In this document: piece by piece, positions 1-13,718 of the stretch | Numbering within the stretch: the stretch's first letter is position 1 | Layout: every line of letters begins with the position of its first letter | From: Sapria himalayana | Taxonomy: Eukaryota; Streptophyta; Magnoliopsida; Malpighiales; Rafflesiaceae | Length of the DNA stretch: 64,000 nt | Assembly: GCA_029783825.1 (NCBI GenBank) | Contig: JAREIK010000771.1 | Span: forward strand, 1-64,000 | Direction: 5' to 3' | Program-made: the position numbers and the translations under genes | Notes under the pieces: generated by a model | Seen by the model: the letters and a program-made list of their open reading frames with translations, nothing else | What the model was told of the DNA's origin: nothing | The model's database searches: none

Positions 1-3000
1 CAAAATCAAAGTAAAATATATTAATAAAATAGATATTAAATAAAACTATTATTAATAATATAAAATATACAGGTTTAAAGGATTATATATTTAGAAGTTT
101 TGGGATTTAAAAATTTAGTGATTTAAGTGTTTAGACATTTAGAAGTTTATAAGTTTTATTTAAAAAATAAAATAATAAAAAAAATTTTTTTTTGTTATTC
201 GTTCTAATTTTTGAAGGATATAACCTTTGAAACTATAACAATTTTTAAATTTTTTTTAAATGTGAATACTATATTTATTTATGATAATCTTAATAATTAT
301 ATATCATGTAAATTAAATATAAACACTTATATTGATATATATTATAATAATGATCATACAAAAGATTAATAAAAAATTACTAATAAGATAAATATTATTT
401 AAAATATATTTACAAAACCTAAAATTATTTAAAATCAAAGTTAAATATTTTACTAAATATTAATTTTAAATTTTTAAATTTTTGTCTCCATTTATAAGCT
501 TATATTTTATTTGATGAAAAATAAATTATTTCAATTATATTTGTCTCAGTATTAATTTATTTTTTAATTTATATTTCTATAAAAATAAACTAATAAATAA
601 TTAAAATGTATATATAAAATTTTAATAAATGCTAATACAAATGAGATTTAAGATTAATTATTTAGGGTATACCTATTTAATGGTTTAAGTTTATTGTGGT
701 TTTGGGGTTTATGAGTTTATTGATTTATATGTTTATGCATTTAGGTGTTTATAGGTTTTATTTTATCAATGAAATAACAAAAAAATTATTTTTATGAATT
801 TTCGTGATTTTCAAAGTGTATAACCTTTGAAAATATAATAATTTTTTAATAGTTCTAAAATATGAATACAATACTTATTTATAATAATCTTAATAATTAT
901 ATTTGATATAAATTCAATATAAAAAATTTTATTTAATATAAATTATTTAGATGATCAAAAAAAATATTAATAAACAATAATTAATAAGATAGATATTAAT
1001 TAAAATATATTTGTAAAACCCAAAATAATTCAAAATCAAAGTAAATTATATTACTAAATAAAACATTAAATTTTTGAATTTTTGTTTATTTTTATAAGCT
1101 TATTTTTTTTTCCTAAAAAATAATTTATTTAAATTATATATGTCTCACTCATTATTTATTTTGTAATTAATAATCCTATAAAAATAAACTAAAATATAAT
1201 TAAAATGAAAATTTTAAAATATAATTAATACAAATAAAAATGAGATTTATTATTTATTATTTAGGTTATATAGGTTTAATGGTTTATGTATTTATGGGGT
1301 TTTGGGGTTTAGGAGTCTAGAGATTTAAATATTTAGGCATTTAGTGGTTTATAAGTTTTATTTAAATAATAAAATAATAAAAAAATATTTTTGTGATTTT
1401 TTATCATTTTTGAAGATTATAACCTTTGAAAATTTAATAATTTTTAAACTTTTTTCAAATATAAATATAATATTTAGTTATAATAATCTTAATAATTATA
1501 AGACATTAAAATTCAATATAAGTAATTTTATTGTTTGATATTATAAAATTGTTCAAATAATAAATTAAAAACTATTCTTAATATGATTGATAACAATTAA
1601 AATATAATTGCAAAACCTATATATAATGATTCAAAATCATTTTAAAATATATTACTAAATATTAATTTTTTGTTTTTAAATTTGTACTTCTTTTTATATG
1701 ATTATTTTTTTTTGATTAAAAATAAATTATTACATTTATAGTTTTCTCGCTAATTATTTATTTTGTAATTAATATCTCTGTAAAAAATAAACTAATAAAT
1801 AATTAAATTGAATATTTAAAATTATAATGAATACAAAGTAAAATGAGATTTATGATTTATTATATGTGGTATACCAGTTTAATTGTTTGATTATTTAGGA
1901 GTTTTGTCGTTTCAGAGTTTATCAAATTATGTTTTTAGGTATTTAGTGGTTTATAGGTTTTATTTATATTATAAAAAAAATTTTTTTTTATATTTTTTCT
2001 GATTTTAAAAGGTTATAACCTTTGAAAATAAAATAATTTTTAAAATTTTTTTAAATGTGAATACTATGTATAATTATATTAATCTTACTAATTATATATC
2101 ATATATATTCAATATAAATAATTTTAATGATAAATATTATTTATTAAGTAGTATATAGATGTTAAAATCCTTATGTATTTAGGGGTTTCGGGGTTTATTA
2201 CATTACTAATTTAAGTAAGCAAGCATTTAATGGACTATAGGTTTTATTTAAAAAATAAAATAATTAAAAAATTATTTTTATTATTTTTTCTAATTTTTTA
2301 AGGTTATAACCTTTGAAAATATAATAATTTTTAAACTTTTTTCAAAAGTGAATACAATATTTATTTATAATAATCATAATAATTATATATCATATAAATT
2401 CAATATAAACAATTTTATTGATAGATATTCTAATAATTATCAAAAAATAAATTAAAAATCTTTTATGAATAGGATTGATATTACTTAAAATATAATATCA
2501 AAACCTAAAATGATTCAAAATCAAAGCAAAATATATTACTAAATAATAATCATTTGTTTTTAAATTTTTATTCTTTTTATAAGCTTATCAATTTTTTGAT
2601 GAAAAATAATCTTTATAAATTATATTTCTTACTCATAATTTATTTTGTAATAAATATTTCTTTAAAAATAAACTAATAAATATTTAAATGAATATTTAAA
2701 ATTATAATAAATTGAAATAAAAATTAGATTTATTAATTATTATGTATTATATTGTGGTTTAATGGTTTATGTATTTAGGTATTAAGGGGTTTAGGATTAT
2801 ACTGATTTAATTGTGTATGCATATAGTGGTTTATAGGTTTTATTTAAAAAATAAAATAACAAAAAATTTATTTTTATTATTTTTTGATATTTTCAGAGGT
2901 TATATAACCTCTGAAAATATAATAATTTTTAAAATATTTTTTAAAAAGCGAATTCAATATATAGTTATAATAATCATTATATTTATATATCATATAAATT

Positions 3001-6000
3001 CACTATAAACACATTTATAGTAAAAAATTCTAATAATGATTAAAAAATAAATTAATAAATAATTATTAATAAGATAAATATCAATTAAATTATAATTACA
3101 AAATCAAAAATGATTCACAAGGAGAGCAAAATATATTACTATATAATAAATTTTAGTTTTTAAATTTTTTATTCTTTTTATAAGTTTATCTATATTTTTC
3201 GATGAAAAATAATTTATATAAATTATATTAGTCTAACACATAATTTATTTTGTAATTAATATTTATATAAAAATAAACGAATAAATAATTAAAATGAATA
3301 TTTTAAATTATAATGAAAAAATAATATTGAGATTTATTATTGATTATTTTTGGTATACTAGTTTAAAAGGATTATCATTTTAGGGTTTTATAGATTTAGC
3401 AGTTATTGATTTAAGTGTTTAGACATTTAGTTGTTTATAGGATTTATTTAAACAATGAAATAACAAAAAATTATTTTTGATATTTTCTCATATTTTCAAA
3501 GGTTATAACCTTTGAAAATATTATAATTTTAAAATTTTATAAAAATGTAAATACAATATTTTGTAATAATAATAATTATAATTATATATAATCTAAACAA
3601 AATATAAAGAATTTTATTGATAGATATAAAATCAATTATCAAAAAATAAATTAATATGCTATTATTAATATGATAGATATAAATTAAAATATAATTGCAA
3701 AACCTAAAATAATTCAAAATCAAAGTAAAATTTATTACTCAATAATAATTATTGTTTTTTAGTTTTTGCTTCTTTATATATGCTTATATGTTTTTTTTTG
3801 ATGAAAAATAAATTATTTAAATTAAATTTGTATCAATCATAATTTATTTTGTAATTAATATTTTAATAAATTATTTAAATTATAATTATGGTTTACGAGT
3901 TTAAAGGTTTAAGTATTTAGGGGCCTTTGTGTTAAAGAGTTTAGAGATTTAAGTGTTTAGGGATTTAGTTGTTTATAAGTTTTATTTAAACAATGGTATA
4001 ACATAAAATTTATTTTTTTTATTTTTTCTAATTTTTTTAGGTTATATCCTTTGAAAATATAATAATTTTTAAATTTTTTTCAAATGTAAATATAATATTT
4101 ATCAATGATAATCTTAATAAATATAAGTAATTTAAATTCAATATAAATAATTACATTGCTAGATATTATTATAATGATCTAAAAATAAATTAATAAACTA
4201 TTATTAATAAAATAGATATTATTTAAAAAGTATTTGCAAAATCTAAATTTATTCAAATCAAAGTAAAATATTTTACTAAATAATAATATTTTTTAATGTT
4301 TGTTTTTATATAAGTTTATATTTTTGTTATTAAAAAAAATTATTTAAATTATATTTCTTACTCATAATTTATTTTGTAATTTATAATTCTATAATAATAA
4401 AGTAATAAATAATTAAAATGAATATTTAAAATTATAATGAATATAAATAAAATTGAGATTAATTATTTATTATTCAGGATATACCAGTTTAATGGTTTAA
4501 GTATTTAGGTGTTTTGTGGTTTAGGAGATTAGTGATTTAATTGATTAAACCTTTAGTGATTTATAGTTTTTATTTAAAGAATAAAAAAATAAAAAATTTT
4601 ATTTTTTGATTTTTTTAATTTTTGAAGGTTATAACCTTTGAAAATATAATAATTTTTAATTTTTTTTTAAATGTGAATATAATATTTAGTTATAATAATC
4701 TTAATAATTATATATAATGTAAACTCAATATAAATAATTTTATTGATAGATATTATAATAATGATCAAAAAATAAATTAATAAAATAGTATTTATAAGAA
4801 TGATATAAATTAAAATATAATTGTAAAATCTAAAATGATTCAAAATAAAAATTAGATATATTAGTAAATAATATTTAATTATTTTTAAAATTTGCCTTTT
4901 TTTGAGCATTTTTTAATTAAAAATAAATTATTTAAATTATATATATCGCACTAATAATTTATTTTGTAATTAATATTTCTATAAAAATAAATTGATAAAT
5001 AATTAAAATGAATATTTAAAATTATAATGAATACTAATTAAAATTAGATTTATGATTTATTATTTGGAATATACTAAAGTATTTATGAGATTCGGGGTTT
5101 CAGAGTTTAGTCATTTTAGAATTTAGTCATTTAGTGGTTTATAGGTTTTATATAAAAAATAAAATAACAAAAAATTTATTTTTGTTATTTTTTCTCATTT
5201 TTGAATGTTATAACGTTTAAAAATATAATAATTTATAATTTTTTTTGAAAAGTGAATATAATTTGAAGTAATAATAATCATAATAATTATATATCATATA
5301 AATTCAATTTAAACTATTTTATTAATATATATTATAATAATGATCATATAAAAGTAATAAACAATTATTAATAAGATAAATATTGTCTAAAATATATTTT
5401 AAAAACCTAAAATGATTTAAAATCCAAGTGAAATATTTTACGAAATAATTTTAAATTTTTAAATTTTTGTATCAATTTATAAGCCTATATATTTTTTGAT
5501 TAAAAATAAAATATTTTAATTATATTTGTCTCTCTAATAATTTATTTTTTAATTTATATTTATATAAAAATAAACTAATCAATAATTAAAATGTATATTT
5601 AAAATTATAATGAATACTAATAAAAATGAGATTTATTATTTATTATTTAGCCTATAACTATTTAATTGTTTATGTTTTTTGTGGTTTTGGGGTTAATGAA
5701 TGTATTGATTTATATGTTTACAAATTTAGGTGTTTATATGTTTTATTTAATGAAAAAAATAACAAAAAATTTATTATTATGAATTTTTATGTTTTTCAAA
5801 TGTTATAACCTTTAAAAATATAATAATTTTATAATTGTTCTAAAATATAAATATAATACTTAGTTATAATAATCTTAATAATTATATTTGATGTATATTT
5901 AATATAAAAAATTTTATTAATATATATTATTATAATGATCAAAAAATAAATTAATAAACTTTTATTAATAAGATAGATATTAATTAAAATATATTTGTAG

Positions 6001-8170
6001 AACCCAAAATAATTCAAAATCAAAGTAAATTATATTACTAAATAAAATTTTAAATTTTTGAAATTTTGTTTATTTTTATAAGCTTATTTTTTTTTCATAA
6101 AAATTAATTTATTTAAATTATATCTGTCTCACTCATTATTTATGTTGTAATTAATAGTTATATAAAAATAAACTAAAAATAATTAAAATGAATATTCAAA
6201 ATTATAATGAATACAAATAAAATGAGATTTATTATTTATTATTTAGGTTATAGAGGTTTAATGGTTTAAGTATTTAGTGGGTTTTGGGGTTTAGGAGTCT
6301 AGATATTTAAATGTTTAGGCATTAAGTGGTTTATAAGTTTTATTTAAAAAATAAAATAACAAAAAATTATTTTTGTGATTTTTTATCATTTTTGAAGGTT
6401 ATAACCTTTGAAAATATAATAATTTTAAAATTTTGTTTAAATGTAAATATAATATTTAGTTATAACAACTTAATAATTATAAGACATTTTAATTGAATAT
6501 AAGTAATTTTATTGTTCGATATTATAAAAATGATCAAATAATAAATTAATAAACTATTATTAATAAGAATGATCGCAATTAAAATATAATTGCGAAACCT
6601 TAATATAATGATTTGAAATCAAAGTAAAATATATTACTAAATAATAATTTTTTTTTAATTTTTACTTCTTTATATAAGCTTATTTTTTTTGTTTAAAAAT
6701 AAATTATTAAAATTATATTTGTTTCACTCATTATTTATTTTGTGATTGATATTTCTATAAAAAATAAACTAAAAATAATTAAAATGAATATTTAAAACTA
6801 TAAAGAATACAAATAAAAATGAGATTTATAATTTATTATATATGGTATACAGGTTTAATGGTTTGATTATTTAGTTGTTTATAGGTTTTATTTATATAAT
6901 AAAAATTTACAATTTTATTTTTGATTTTTTCTGATTTTCAAAGGTTATTATCTTTTAAAATAAAATAATTTTTAAAATTTTTTAAATTGTTAATACCATG
7001 TATAATTATATTAATCTTACTAATTATATATCATATAAATTCAATATAAATAATTTTAATGATATATATTATAATAATGATCAAAAATTAAATTAATAAA
7101 CTATTATTAATAATATTAATATTAATTAAAATATATTTACATAACAGAAAATGATTCAAAATCAAATCAAAATATATTACTAAAATATAATTACAAAACC
7201 TATATATAATTATTCAAAATCAAAGTAAAATATATTACTAAATAATAATTTTCTGTTTTTAAAATTTACATCTTTTTATAAGCTTATTTTTTTTGATTAA
7301 AAATAAATTTTTAAAATTATAGCTGTCGCTCTCATTATTTATTTTGTAATTAATATTTCTATAAAAAATAAACTAATGAATAATTAAAATGAATATTTAA
7401 AATTATAATAAATACAAATTAAAATGTGATTTATGATTTATTATATGTGGTATCCCGATTTAATAGTTTGATTATTTAGAAGTTTTGTCGTTTAGGAGTT
7501 TATCAATTTATGTTTTTAGGTATTTAGTGGTTTATAGGTTTTATTTATATAATAAAAATAAAATTTTTTCTTTTAGATTTTTTTTTTGATTTTCAAAGAT
7601 TATAACCTTTAAAAATAAAATAATTTTTAATTTTTTTTCATAAGTGAATTCAATATTTAATTATAATAATCATTATATTTATATATCATATAAATTCAAT
7701 ATAAACTATTTTATTGATAAATATTCTAATATTGATGAAAAAATAAATTAATAATCTATTATTAATAAGATAGATATCAATTATAATATAATTACAAAAC
7801 CTAAAATGATTCAGTAGCAAAGCAAAATATATTACTATATAATAATTTTTTGTTTTGAAATTTTTTTTTAAAAAAAGTTTATCTATATTATTTTGATGAA
7901 TAATAATTTATATAAATTATATTTGTGTAACTCATAATTTATTTTGAAATTAATATTTATATAAAAATAAACAAATAAATAATTAAATTTTAATATTTAA
8001 AATTAAAAAGAAAAAAAAAGATATATTCATTATTATTTAGGATATAGCAGTTTAATTTAAATTAGATCTATCTCACTAATAATTTATTTTGTAATTAATA
8101 TTTTTATAAAAATAAACTAATAAATAATAAAAATAAAAATAAAAATTAAATTAAATAATTAAAATAATTT
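1..8170 (+). repeat. AT-rich satellite array, forward block 1
   Basis: Tandem array of a monomer of about 590-600 bp, almost entirely A/T apart from short G-rich telomere-like words. Palindromic boxes are centred near 220, 820, 1420, 2015, 2306, 2905, 3505, 4045, 4631, 5219, 5806, 6400, 6946 and 7600. Typical spacing is 586-600 bp, with one 291-bp step (2015 to 2306) where about half a monomer is missing. By the sequence just downstream of each box, the order is A-B-C-L-M-K-F-E-D-A-B-C-L-K. The second A-B-C-L therefore repeats the first about 5.0 kb later, which is a higher-order repeat. No coding potential: the short open frames are low-complexity I/N/Y/K translations that change from monomer to monomer. 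Confidence 0.93.
2887..2920. repeat. Perfect 34-bp palindrome (variant box)
   Basis: This is the dyad box of the K-type monomer. The left arm ends CAGAGGTTATA and the right arm begins TATAACCTCTG. All 17 base pairs match around the centre between 2903 and 2904. Relative to the usual CAAAGG/CCTTTG arms, an A-to-G change on the left is matched by a T-to-C change on the right, and the centre has gained a TA step. The paired changes keep perfect symmetry. Confidence 0.9.
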
Positions 8171-10640
8171 ATTTTGTTCATCTCTCAACTATAGAATGAT
8201 TGCTAAAGCTCTAACCAAAATAATAGGAGCTTTTACTTTATCTCTATTATGTCTCATCATATTTGATGTTTAATCAATGAGCTATCAAAGGTAATTTGAC
8301 ACATGTATGCTAACAGACAAAACCAAAGTTGCACCCCTATGTGTTGAAATAGCTAGTTGTTGAGGATGCAATTTATAGTGATTATTATAATTTCTTCTAA
8401 AATATCTCTCATGCACACACTCAAAGAAAATTTTTTAAAACATAGTTCACCTCTAATAAAATAACCACCTTGTAGACTATTACAACAAACTAGCCGCAGG
8501 GTGGTTTGAGCAGGATAAAGGTATGGGCTCTCTTTCAATCAAGAATCAAAAAAATTTTTTTATTAGCATGTCTAACCCTTTTTTATATCCTCATTGATAT
8601 GAAAATTATCATTTCTTTCTTTTTAAATTAAATGAGTTATGTATACAAGCTCACAATACCCAAAAAGGTGTAAATGAATCATATTCAAATGTATAAAAGG
8701 TTTACTCATTACTCAAATTATTAGTCTTGCATAGTGACATTTGAGGTCACAAATCAAATGAAAAAGCCAAAGTGATATTTCCAATCCTAAGTAATTAGCT
8801 ATAGAAATGTTATAAAGAGTAGTACTCGAGCTTTTACTATTTCTAGGGTCACGACTTTTGCTCTTGAAGAATGTCCAAAGTTACAATCATTCCTAGTGCA
8901 ATAACTTTGCAATATAAAGATAAAATGCACAAGTTATGGTCATATTCAAATACTGTGAGACAATATTATAGTGATTAAATATGTATTCATGATCATTCTT
9001 AGTGCCATAAAAATATGTTCAATAGAGAGACACAAGTTATGGCATATTCTCATCGATATGATTTTGTGTTCTAGACACAAAATATAAATTCATGAGCATT
9101 GCTAATGTTACAATAATCTAAAGCTAGAAAGAGACTGAAGTAATAACTCACCCCTTTAGTCATGACTTAGTGTTACATATACAAAAAGATAATCTGTGAC
9201 ATTCCGAAAAGTTGTGAATTTCAATTTAATTTAACACTTAGTCATTTGATTATAAAAGTGCAAAACATGAGATTTAGGAGTTAGGGTTTATGTAATAGGG
9301 TTATAGTTTATGGTTTAAGGTTTAGGATTTAAAGTTTAGGGTTTATGGTTTTTTTTTGTTTTTTTTGCAAATTACACACTTTATTTTTCATTTAGGCACA
9401 CATCTTACAAGAGACTAAAAAGATGACTAATTTAGGCCAGCCCATCAAATCGTATGCACCTTAATGATTTTATGCATAAAATACATAAAAAACCATAATG
9501 CCTAATAATTCCAACCATACAAATACAACTAAAATCACCTGGCATTCTCAGACTTTAGAGTTGGCAATGAGTCATTTTGCGCACTATGTCCTTTCCATTC
9601 GGATTTCTCCAAGCCTTTTGGAGGAACCTGAATGATGCACCATACTAAAACTATGCAAATATAAGATTGTGCATGTGTGTGACATGCAGCATCAAGCGTT
9701 TGCCTATGTCATTGCTATGCAATGGAATACATGTAAAACTGAATACCCATAAATCCACAAGTCCATATCTACGACACTTTGTCAATTCATTCTCACCTAT
9801 GAATTCCACTTTCTTTTGCTCCAATGATCCTCAAAAGAGTATCTCTTGGGTTAGAATGCTTCCTCCTCGATCTCCAAGAAGTGGCTATATGTTGCACCAA
9901 CAAAATATCAAAAAATTTGCATGCATCGGTGTGCATGTGTGATGAGGTCCATCTCATAGTCAAAATTATCTACACATACAACCAAGCTAGAATACAATTA
10001 AAATTACAAAATACTATAAAGATGGGTCTTCTACTCCCGAGAGTGTAACATCGCCTAATGTGTATTTAGAAAATGCATTAGTTGGCCTCACTTGGAGATA
10101 CTCATGGGTCCAGTTGCCCTCATTGCATGCTACATAGAGAACCGACAAGATTGTGTGTGTTAGTATGTCATGATCCATCTCTACAAGTACATGGTGCATA
10201 CAAAGTACAAAATACAAATATGACTACAAACATAAACTAAATGTTTGAATCTTTTGCTCCCGTGTGGCTGGTCTGGACTCCATTGCTTACTGGCCCTGCT
10301 TGGTGATGCTTCAGATTTTGCCGGCTCTCCAATTAATCATGGATTACCAGCTACTTCTGTTGGGTGATGGTTGGGTGGTGCTCTATGCTGACTGATAAGG
10401 ATAGTTGGACCCACTTCTAGCTACTCCAGTGTTTACTCCCGACCACTTTGCTCGATCTCATCACTTGTCTGAATGTTATCATCCCAGCTTGCTAGTGGGG
10501 CCCTCTACAAGCTGGTGGCCCTTACTTCTGGCTTCTTCCAGGACTTGCTGGCCCCTCTAAATGCTACATCAAAATGGACAAGAATATGTGCACGTGTGTA
10601 CTATGTTCCATCGCTATGTGTGTGTGGTGTGCATCAGTAT
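8171..10640 (+). repeat. 2.45-kb interspersed element, full copy 1
   Basis: Sequence of mixed base composition that breaks the A/T satellite abruptly on both sides. The left junction follows satellite sequence ending in ATTTATTTTGTT. The right junction is near GGGTTTAAGAGTTTAG, where the telomere-like part of a monomer resumes. It matches 45925-48371 over its full length, and parts of it match 22386-24013, 27250-27860 and (reversed) 36898-38450. I see no terminal inverted repeat, long terminal repeat or target duplication. Its open frames, such as a reverse one at 10014-10217, are broken in the other copies, so I do not call it coding. It could be a decayed transposon fragment or captured host DNA; I do not recognise it. 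Confidence 0.85.
9272..9349 (+). repeat. Degenerate telomere-like heptads in copy 1
   Basis: About eleven consecutive units resembling the plant telomere heptamer TTTAGGG: exact or near units such as TTTAGGA, TTAGGG, TTTATGG, TTTAAGG and TTTAGGG follow one another head to tail, then a T-rich run. Homologous runs occur at 22598-22660, 37295-37369 (reverse) and 47009-47085. Confidence 0.75.
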
Positions 10641-12160
10641 CAGGGTTTAAGAGTTTAGTAATTTAAGTATTTAGGTATTTTGTGGTTTATAGGTTTTATT
10701 TAAAAAATTAAATAACAAAAAAATTATTTTTATGATTTTTTCTAATTTTCAAGGTTATAACCATTGAAAATATTATCATTTTTAATTTTTATTTCAAATG
10801 TTAATACAATATTTAATTATAATAATCATAAAAATTAAATATCATGTAAATTCAATATAAATAATTTTATTGATCGATATTATAATACTGATCATAAAAT
10901 AGATTAATAAACTATTATTAATATGATATATATTAATTAAAATATATTTGCAAAACCTAAAATGATTCAAAATCAAAGTAAAATATATTACTAAATAATA
11001 ATTTTTTATTTTTAAATTTTTGATTCTTTTTATAAGCTTATAAATTTCTTTGATGAAGATACATTATTTAAATTATATTTGTCTCATTCATAATTTTATT
11101 TTGAAATTAATATTTCTATAATAATAAACAAATAAATAATTAAAATGAATATTAAAATTTTAATGAATACAAATAAAAATGAGATTTATGATTAATTATT
11201 TAGGGTATACCAGTTTAATGGTTTAAGAATTTAGCAGTTTAGGAGTTTAGTGATTTAAGTGTTTAGGCATTTAGTAGTTTATATGTTTAATTTAAATAAT
11301 AAAATAACAAAAAAATTATTTTTCAAATTTTTTATAAATTTTGAAGGTTATAACCTTTATAAATATAATAATTTATAAATTTTTTTCAAATGTGAATACA
11401 ATTTTTAGTTATAATAAACTTAATAATTATATATCATGTAAATTAAAAATAAATTATTTTATTGATATATATTAATAAACTAAATATAAATAAAAAAATA
11501 ATAATGATCAAAAAATAAATTAATAAACTATTATTTATTGATAGATATTTATATATAATTTAGAAATACTTAAACCTTTAAAGATGGTTTATATGTTTAA
11601 GTATTTAAGGGTTTTGTGGTTTTGTGGTTTAGAAGTGTAATGATTTAAGCGTTTAGGTAATTAGTAGTTTATAGGTTTTATATAAACAATAAAATAACAA
11701 AAAATTTATTTTTGTGATTTTATCTCATTTTCAAAGATGATAACCTTTAAAAATATAATAATTTTTAAATTATTTTCAAATGTTAATATAATATTTAGTT
11801 ATAATAATCTTTATAATTATATAACATGTAAATTCAATATAAACAATTTTATTGATAAATATTCTAATAATGATCAAAAAATAAATTAATAATATATTAT
11901 TTATAAGATAGATATCAATTAAAATATAACTACAAAACCTAAAATATTTCAGAAGCAAAGCAAAATATATTACTATATAATAATTTTTTGTTTTAGAAAT
12001 TTTTTTCTTTTAAAATGTTTATCTATAATTTTTTGATGAAAAATAATTTATATAAATTATTTTTGTCTATCTCAATTTATTTTTTAATTAATATTTATAT
12101 ATAAATAAACAAATAAATAATTAAAATGAATATTTAAAATTATAATGAAATAAAATGAAA

Positions 12161-12283
12161 TTTATTATTTATTATTTATTATTTATTATTTATTATTTAT
12201 TATTTATTATTTATTATTTATTATTTATTATTTATTATTTATTATTTATTATTTATTATTTATTATTTATTATTTATTATTTA
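12161..12283 (+). repeat. TTTATTA heptamer microsatellite
   Basis: About 17 uninterrupted units of the 7-mer TTTATTA over 123 bp. It lies exactly where other monomers carry about two units just before TTTAGGG-TATACC, so it is a local slippage expansion of a normal monomer segment. A smaller expansion of the same segment is at 31778-31816. Confidence 0.95.
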
Positions 12284-12288
12284 GGGAT

Positions 12289-12430
12289 ACCGATTTAATT
12301 TAAATTAGATCTGTCTCACTAATAATTTATTTTGTAATTAATATTTCTATAAAATAAATTGATAAATAATTAAAATAAAAATTTAAAATTATACTAAATA
12401 AAAATTAAAATGAGATTTATGATTTATTAT
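12289..12430 (+). repeat. Box-less partial satellite monomer
   Basis: Here the GATTTAATTTAAATTAGA junction links the start of one monomer directly to the middle of another (TCTCACTAATAATTTA), skipping the telomere-like stretch and palindromic box. The same kind of junction appears near 8045, 20325, 21645, 26150, 29385, 45800 and 49895. It explains why some boxes are about 740-850 bp apart instead of 590. Confidence 0.75.
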
Positions 12431-13101
12431 TAATGTATACCAGCTTAATGATTTAAGTATTTAAAGGTTTTGTCGTTAGGAGTTTAGCAATTTATGTTTT
12501 TGGGCTTTTAGTGGTTTATAGGTTTTATTTAAGAAAATAAAATAATAAAAAAAATTTCTATAATTTTTTATCATTTTGATATGTTATAACATTTGAAAAA
12601 ATATTAATATTTAAAATTTTTTGAAATTTTTATCCAATATTTTGTTATAATAATATTAATAATTATATATTATATAAATTTAATATAATTAATTTTATTA
12701 ATAGATATTATAATAATGATCAAAAATTAAATCTATAAACTAACAATATTAAGATAAAATTTAATTAAAAAATATTTACAAAACCCAAATTGATTCAAAA
12801 TTAAAATAACTTAATAACTTGATAATAATTTTTAATTTTTAAATTTATACTTCTTTTATAAGCGTATATTTTTATTAGATAAATAATCTATTATTTAAAT
12901 TATATTTATCCCACTCATTATTAATTTTGTAATAAATATTTCTAAATAAATATGCTAATAAATAATTAAAATGAATATTTAAAAATATAATAAATATCAA
13001 TAAAAAATAGATTTATTAATTATTAAGTAGTATTTAGCGGTTTAATGGTTTATGTATTTAAGCAATATGAGATTTAAAAGTTTACTGATTTAACTTTATA
13101 T

Positions 13102-13109
13102 GCATTTAG
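13102..13109. repeat. Left 8-bp target site duplication
   Basis: GCATTTAG directly precedes the left end of the hAT element and is repeated exactly at 16818-16825. The 8-bp length is the hallmark of hAT insertion. The word is part of the normal satellite sequence GCATTTAGTGG. Confidence 0.95.
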
Positions 13110-13125
13110 TAGGGCTGCTCATGGG
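13110..13125 (+). repeat. hAT left terminal inverted repeat
   Basis: TAGGGCTGCTCATGGG. It differs from the reverse complement of the right end only at positions 6 and 8. A TAGGG start resembles the T/CAGGG starts of plant hAT elements. Confidence 0.93.
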
Positions 13126-13308
13126 GCTAAGAGATTCGCGACGTGACCCAAAGTCTTGTCCAGAAAGAATCGGGATTGAGAAAATTCGTTGTCTTTGACA
13201 TTTCCCGTCCCGTTCTTTCACGTATTTTTTCATTTGGGATGGTTCCAGATCTTAAGCAATATCCATTCCGAGAACAGACCCTTCTTAAAGAATCTATTCT
13301 TGAACCAG

Positions 13309-13310
<2 letters not shown>

Positions 13311-13345
<35 letters not shown>
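13311..13345. repeat. (AT)n microsatellite in the hAT 5' region
   Basis: Thirty-five uninterrupted bases of alternating A and T between GAACCAGGA and AAATGAAG. It lies in the hAT subterminal region, upstream of the transposase remnant. It makes runs of alternating Y and I in open frames of both strands, which are artefacts. Confidence 0.95.
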
Positions 13346-13350
<5 letters not shown>

Positions 13351-13718
13351 AAGATGGCACCAATTCCGCTATTGCCCATCCAATTCCGACGTACCTATTG
13401 CAGTTCTGACGAGTTCCAGGCCACCTCACATTTTTCAGCCATGTTCAGTTAGGTCCAACCCTTGTCCGCCGCACTTCTAGTTGCCTCCACCATGTATCAG
13501 ATGCCACCAGCCTTTTGGTTTGTTTTTTTGACGATAATTGAGTGATTAATTATTATTATTATGTGTCTCGGTCAGTTTTGTTGAGTATTGGTGGTGGTGT
13601 TGTGGTTGGGCCGAATGAGTGGGCTGAATGTATTACAGTCAGTTTTATAGAGCTTGCTTGTTCGAAATATTTATATGTATTTATGCTTGACATATCATAT
13701 TAATTAATGGCAATGCAG

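Larger units (their letters stand above)
10641..13109 (+). repeat. Satellite array, forward block 2 (left of the hAT)
   Basis: Satellite resumes right after copy 1. Boxes are centred near 10757 (G type, ending ACCATTG instead of ACCTTTG), 11350 (H), 11740 (I) and 12586 (J). The H-to-I step is only 390 bp, a shortened monomer that recurs after the other element copies with intact right ends. Between I and J the spacing is 846 bp because an extra partial monomer without a box is inserted near 12289-12430. The block ends inside the telomere-like part of a K-type monomer, at the hAT target site. Confidence 0.9.

Noticed and set aside
1344..6023. Many open frames of 60-80 codons in the satellite, rich in I, N, Y, K and L
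   Set aside because: They arise from A/T low-complexity sequence, shift or break between sister monomers, and lack any domain or start context.
1..8170. CRISPR-like regular repetition of a palindrome
   Set aside because: Spacing is about 590 bp, the intervening sequence is itself repeated, and the context is eukaryotic.
10014..10217. Reverse open frame of 67 codons in element copy 1 that looks less low-complexity
   Set aside because: The matching parts of copies 2 and 5 contain stops or frame changes, and I recognise no family.
8171..10640. Helitron, because the left end reads ATCTCTC
   Set aside because: No CTRR end with a preceding hairpin is found at the right junction, and junctions follow satellite register rather than A|T insertion.
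13127..13452. Three overlapping open frames around the AT run in the hAT 5' region
   Set aside because: They are created by the (AT)n run and cover both strands; none resembles a transposase domain.
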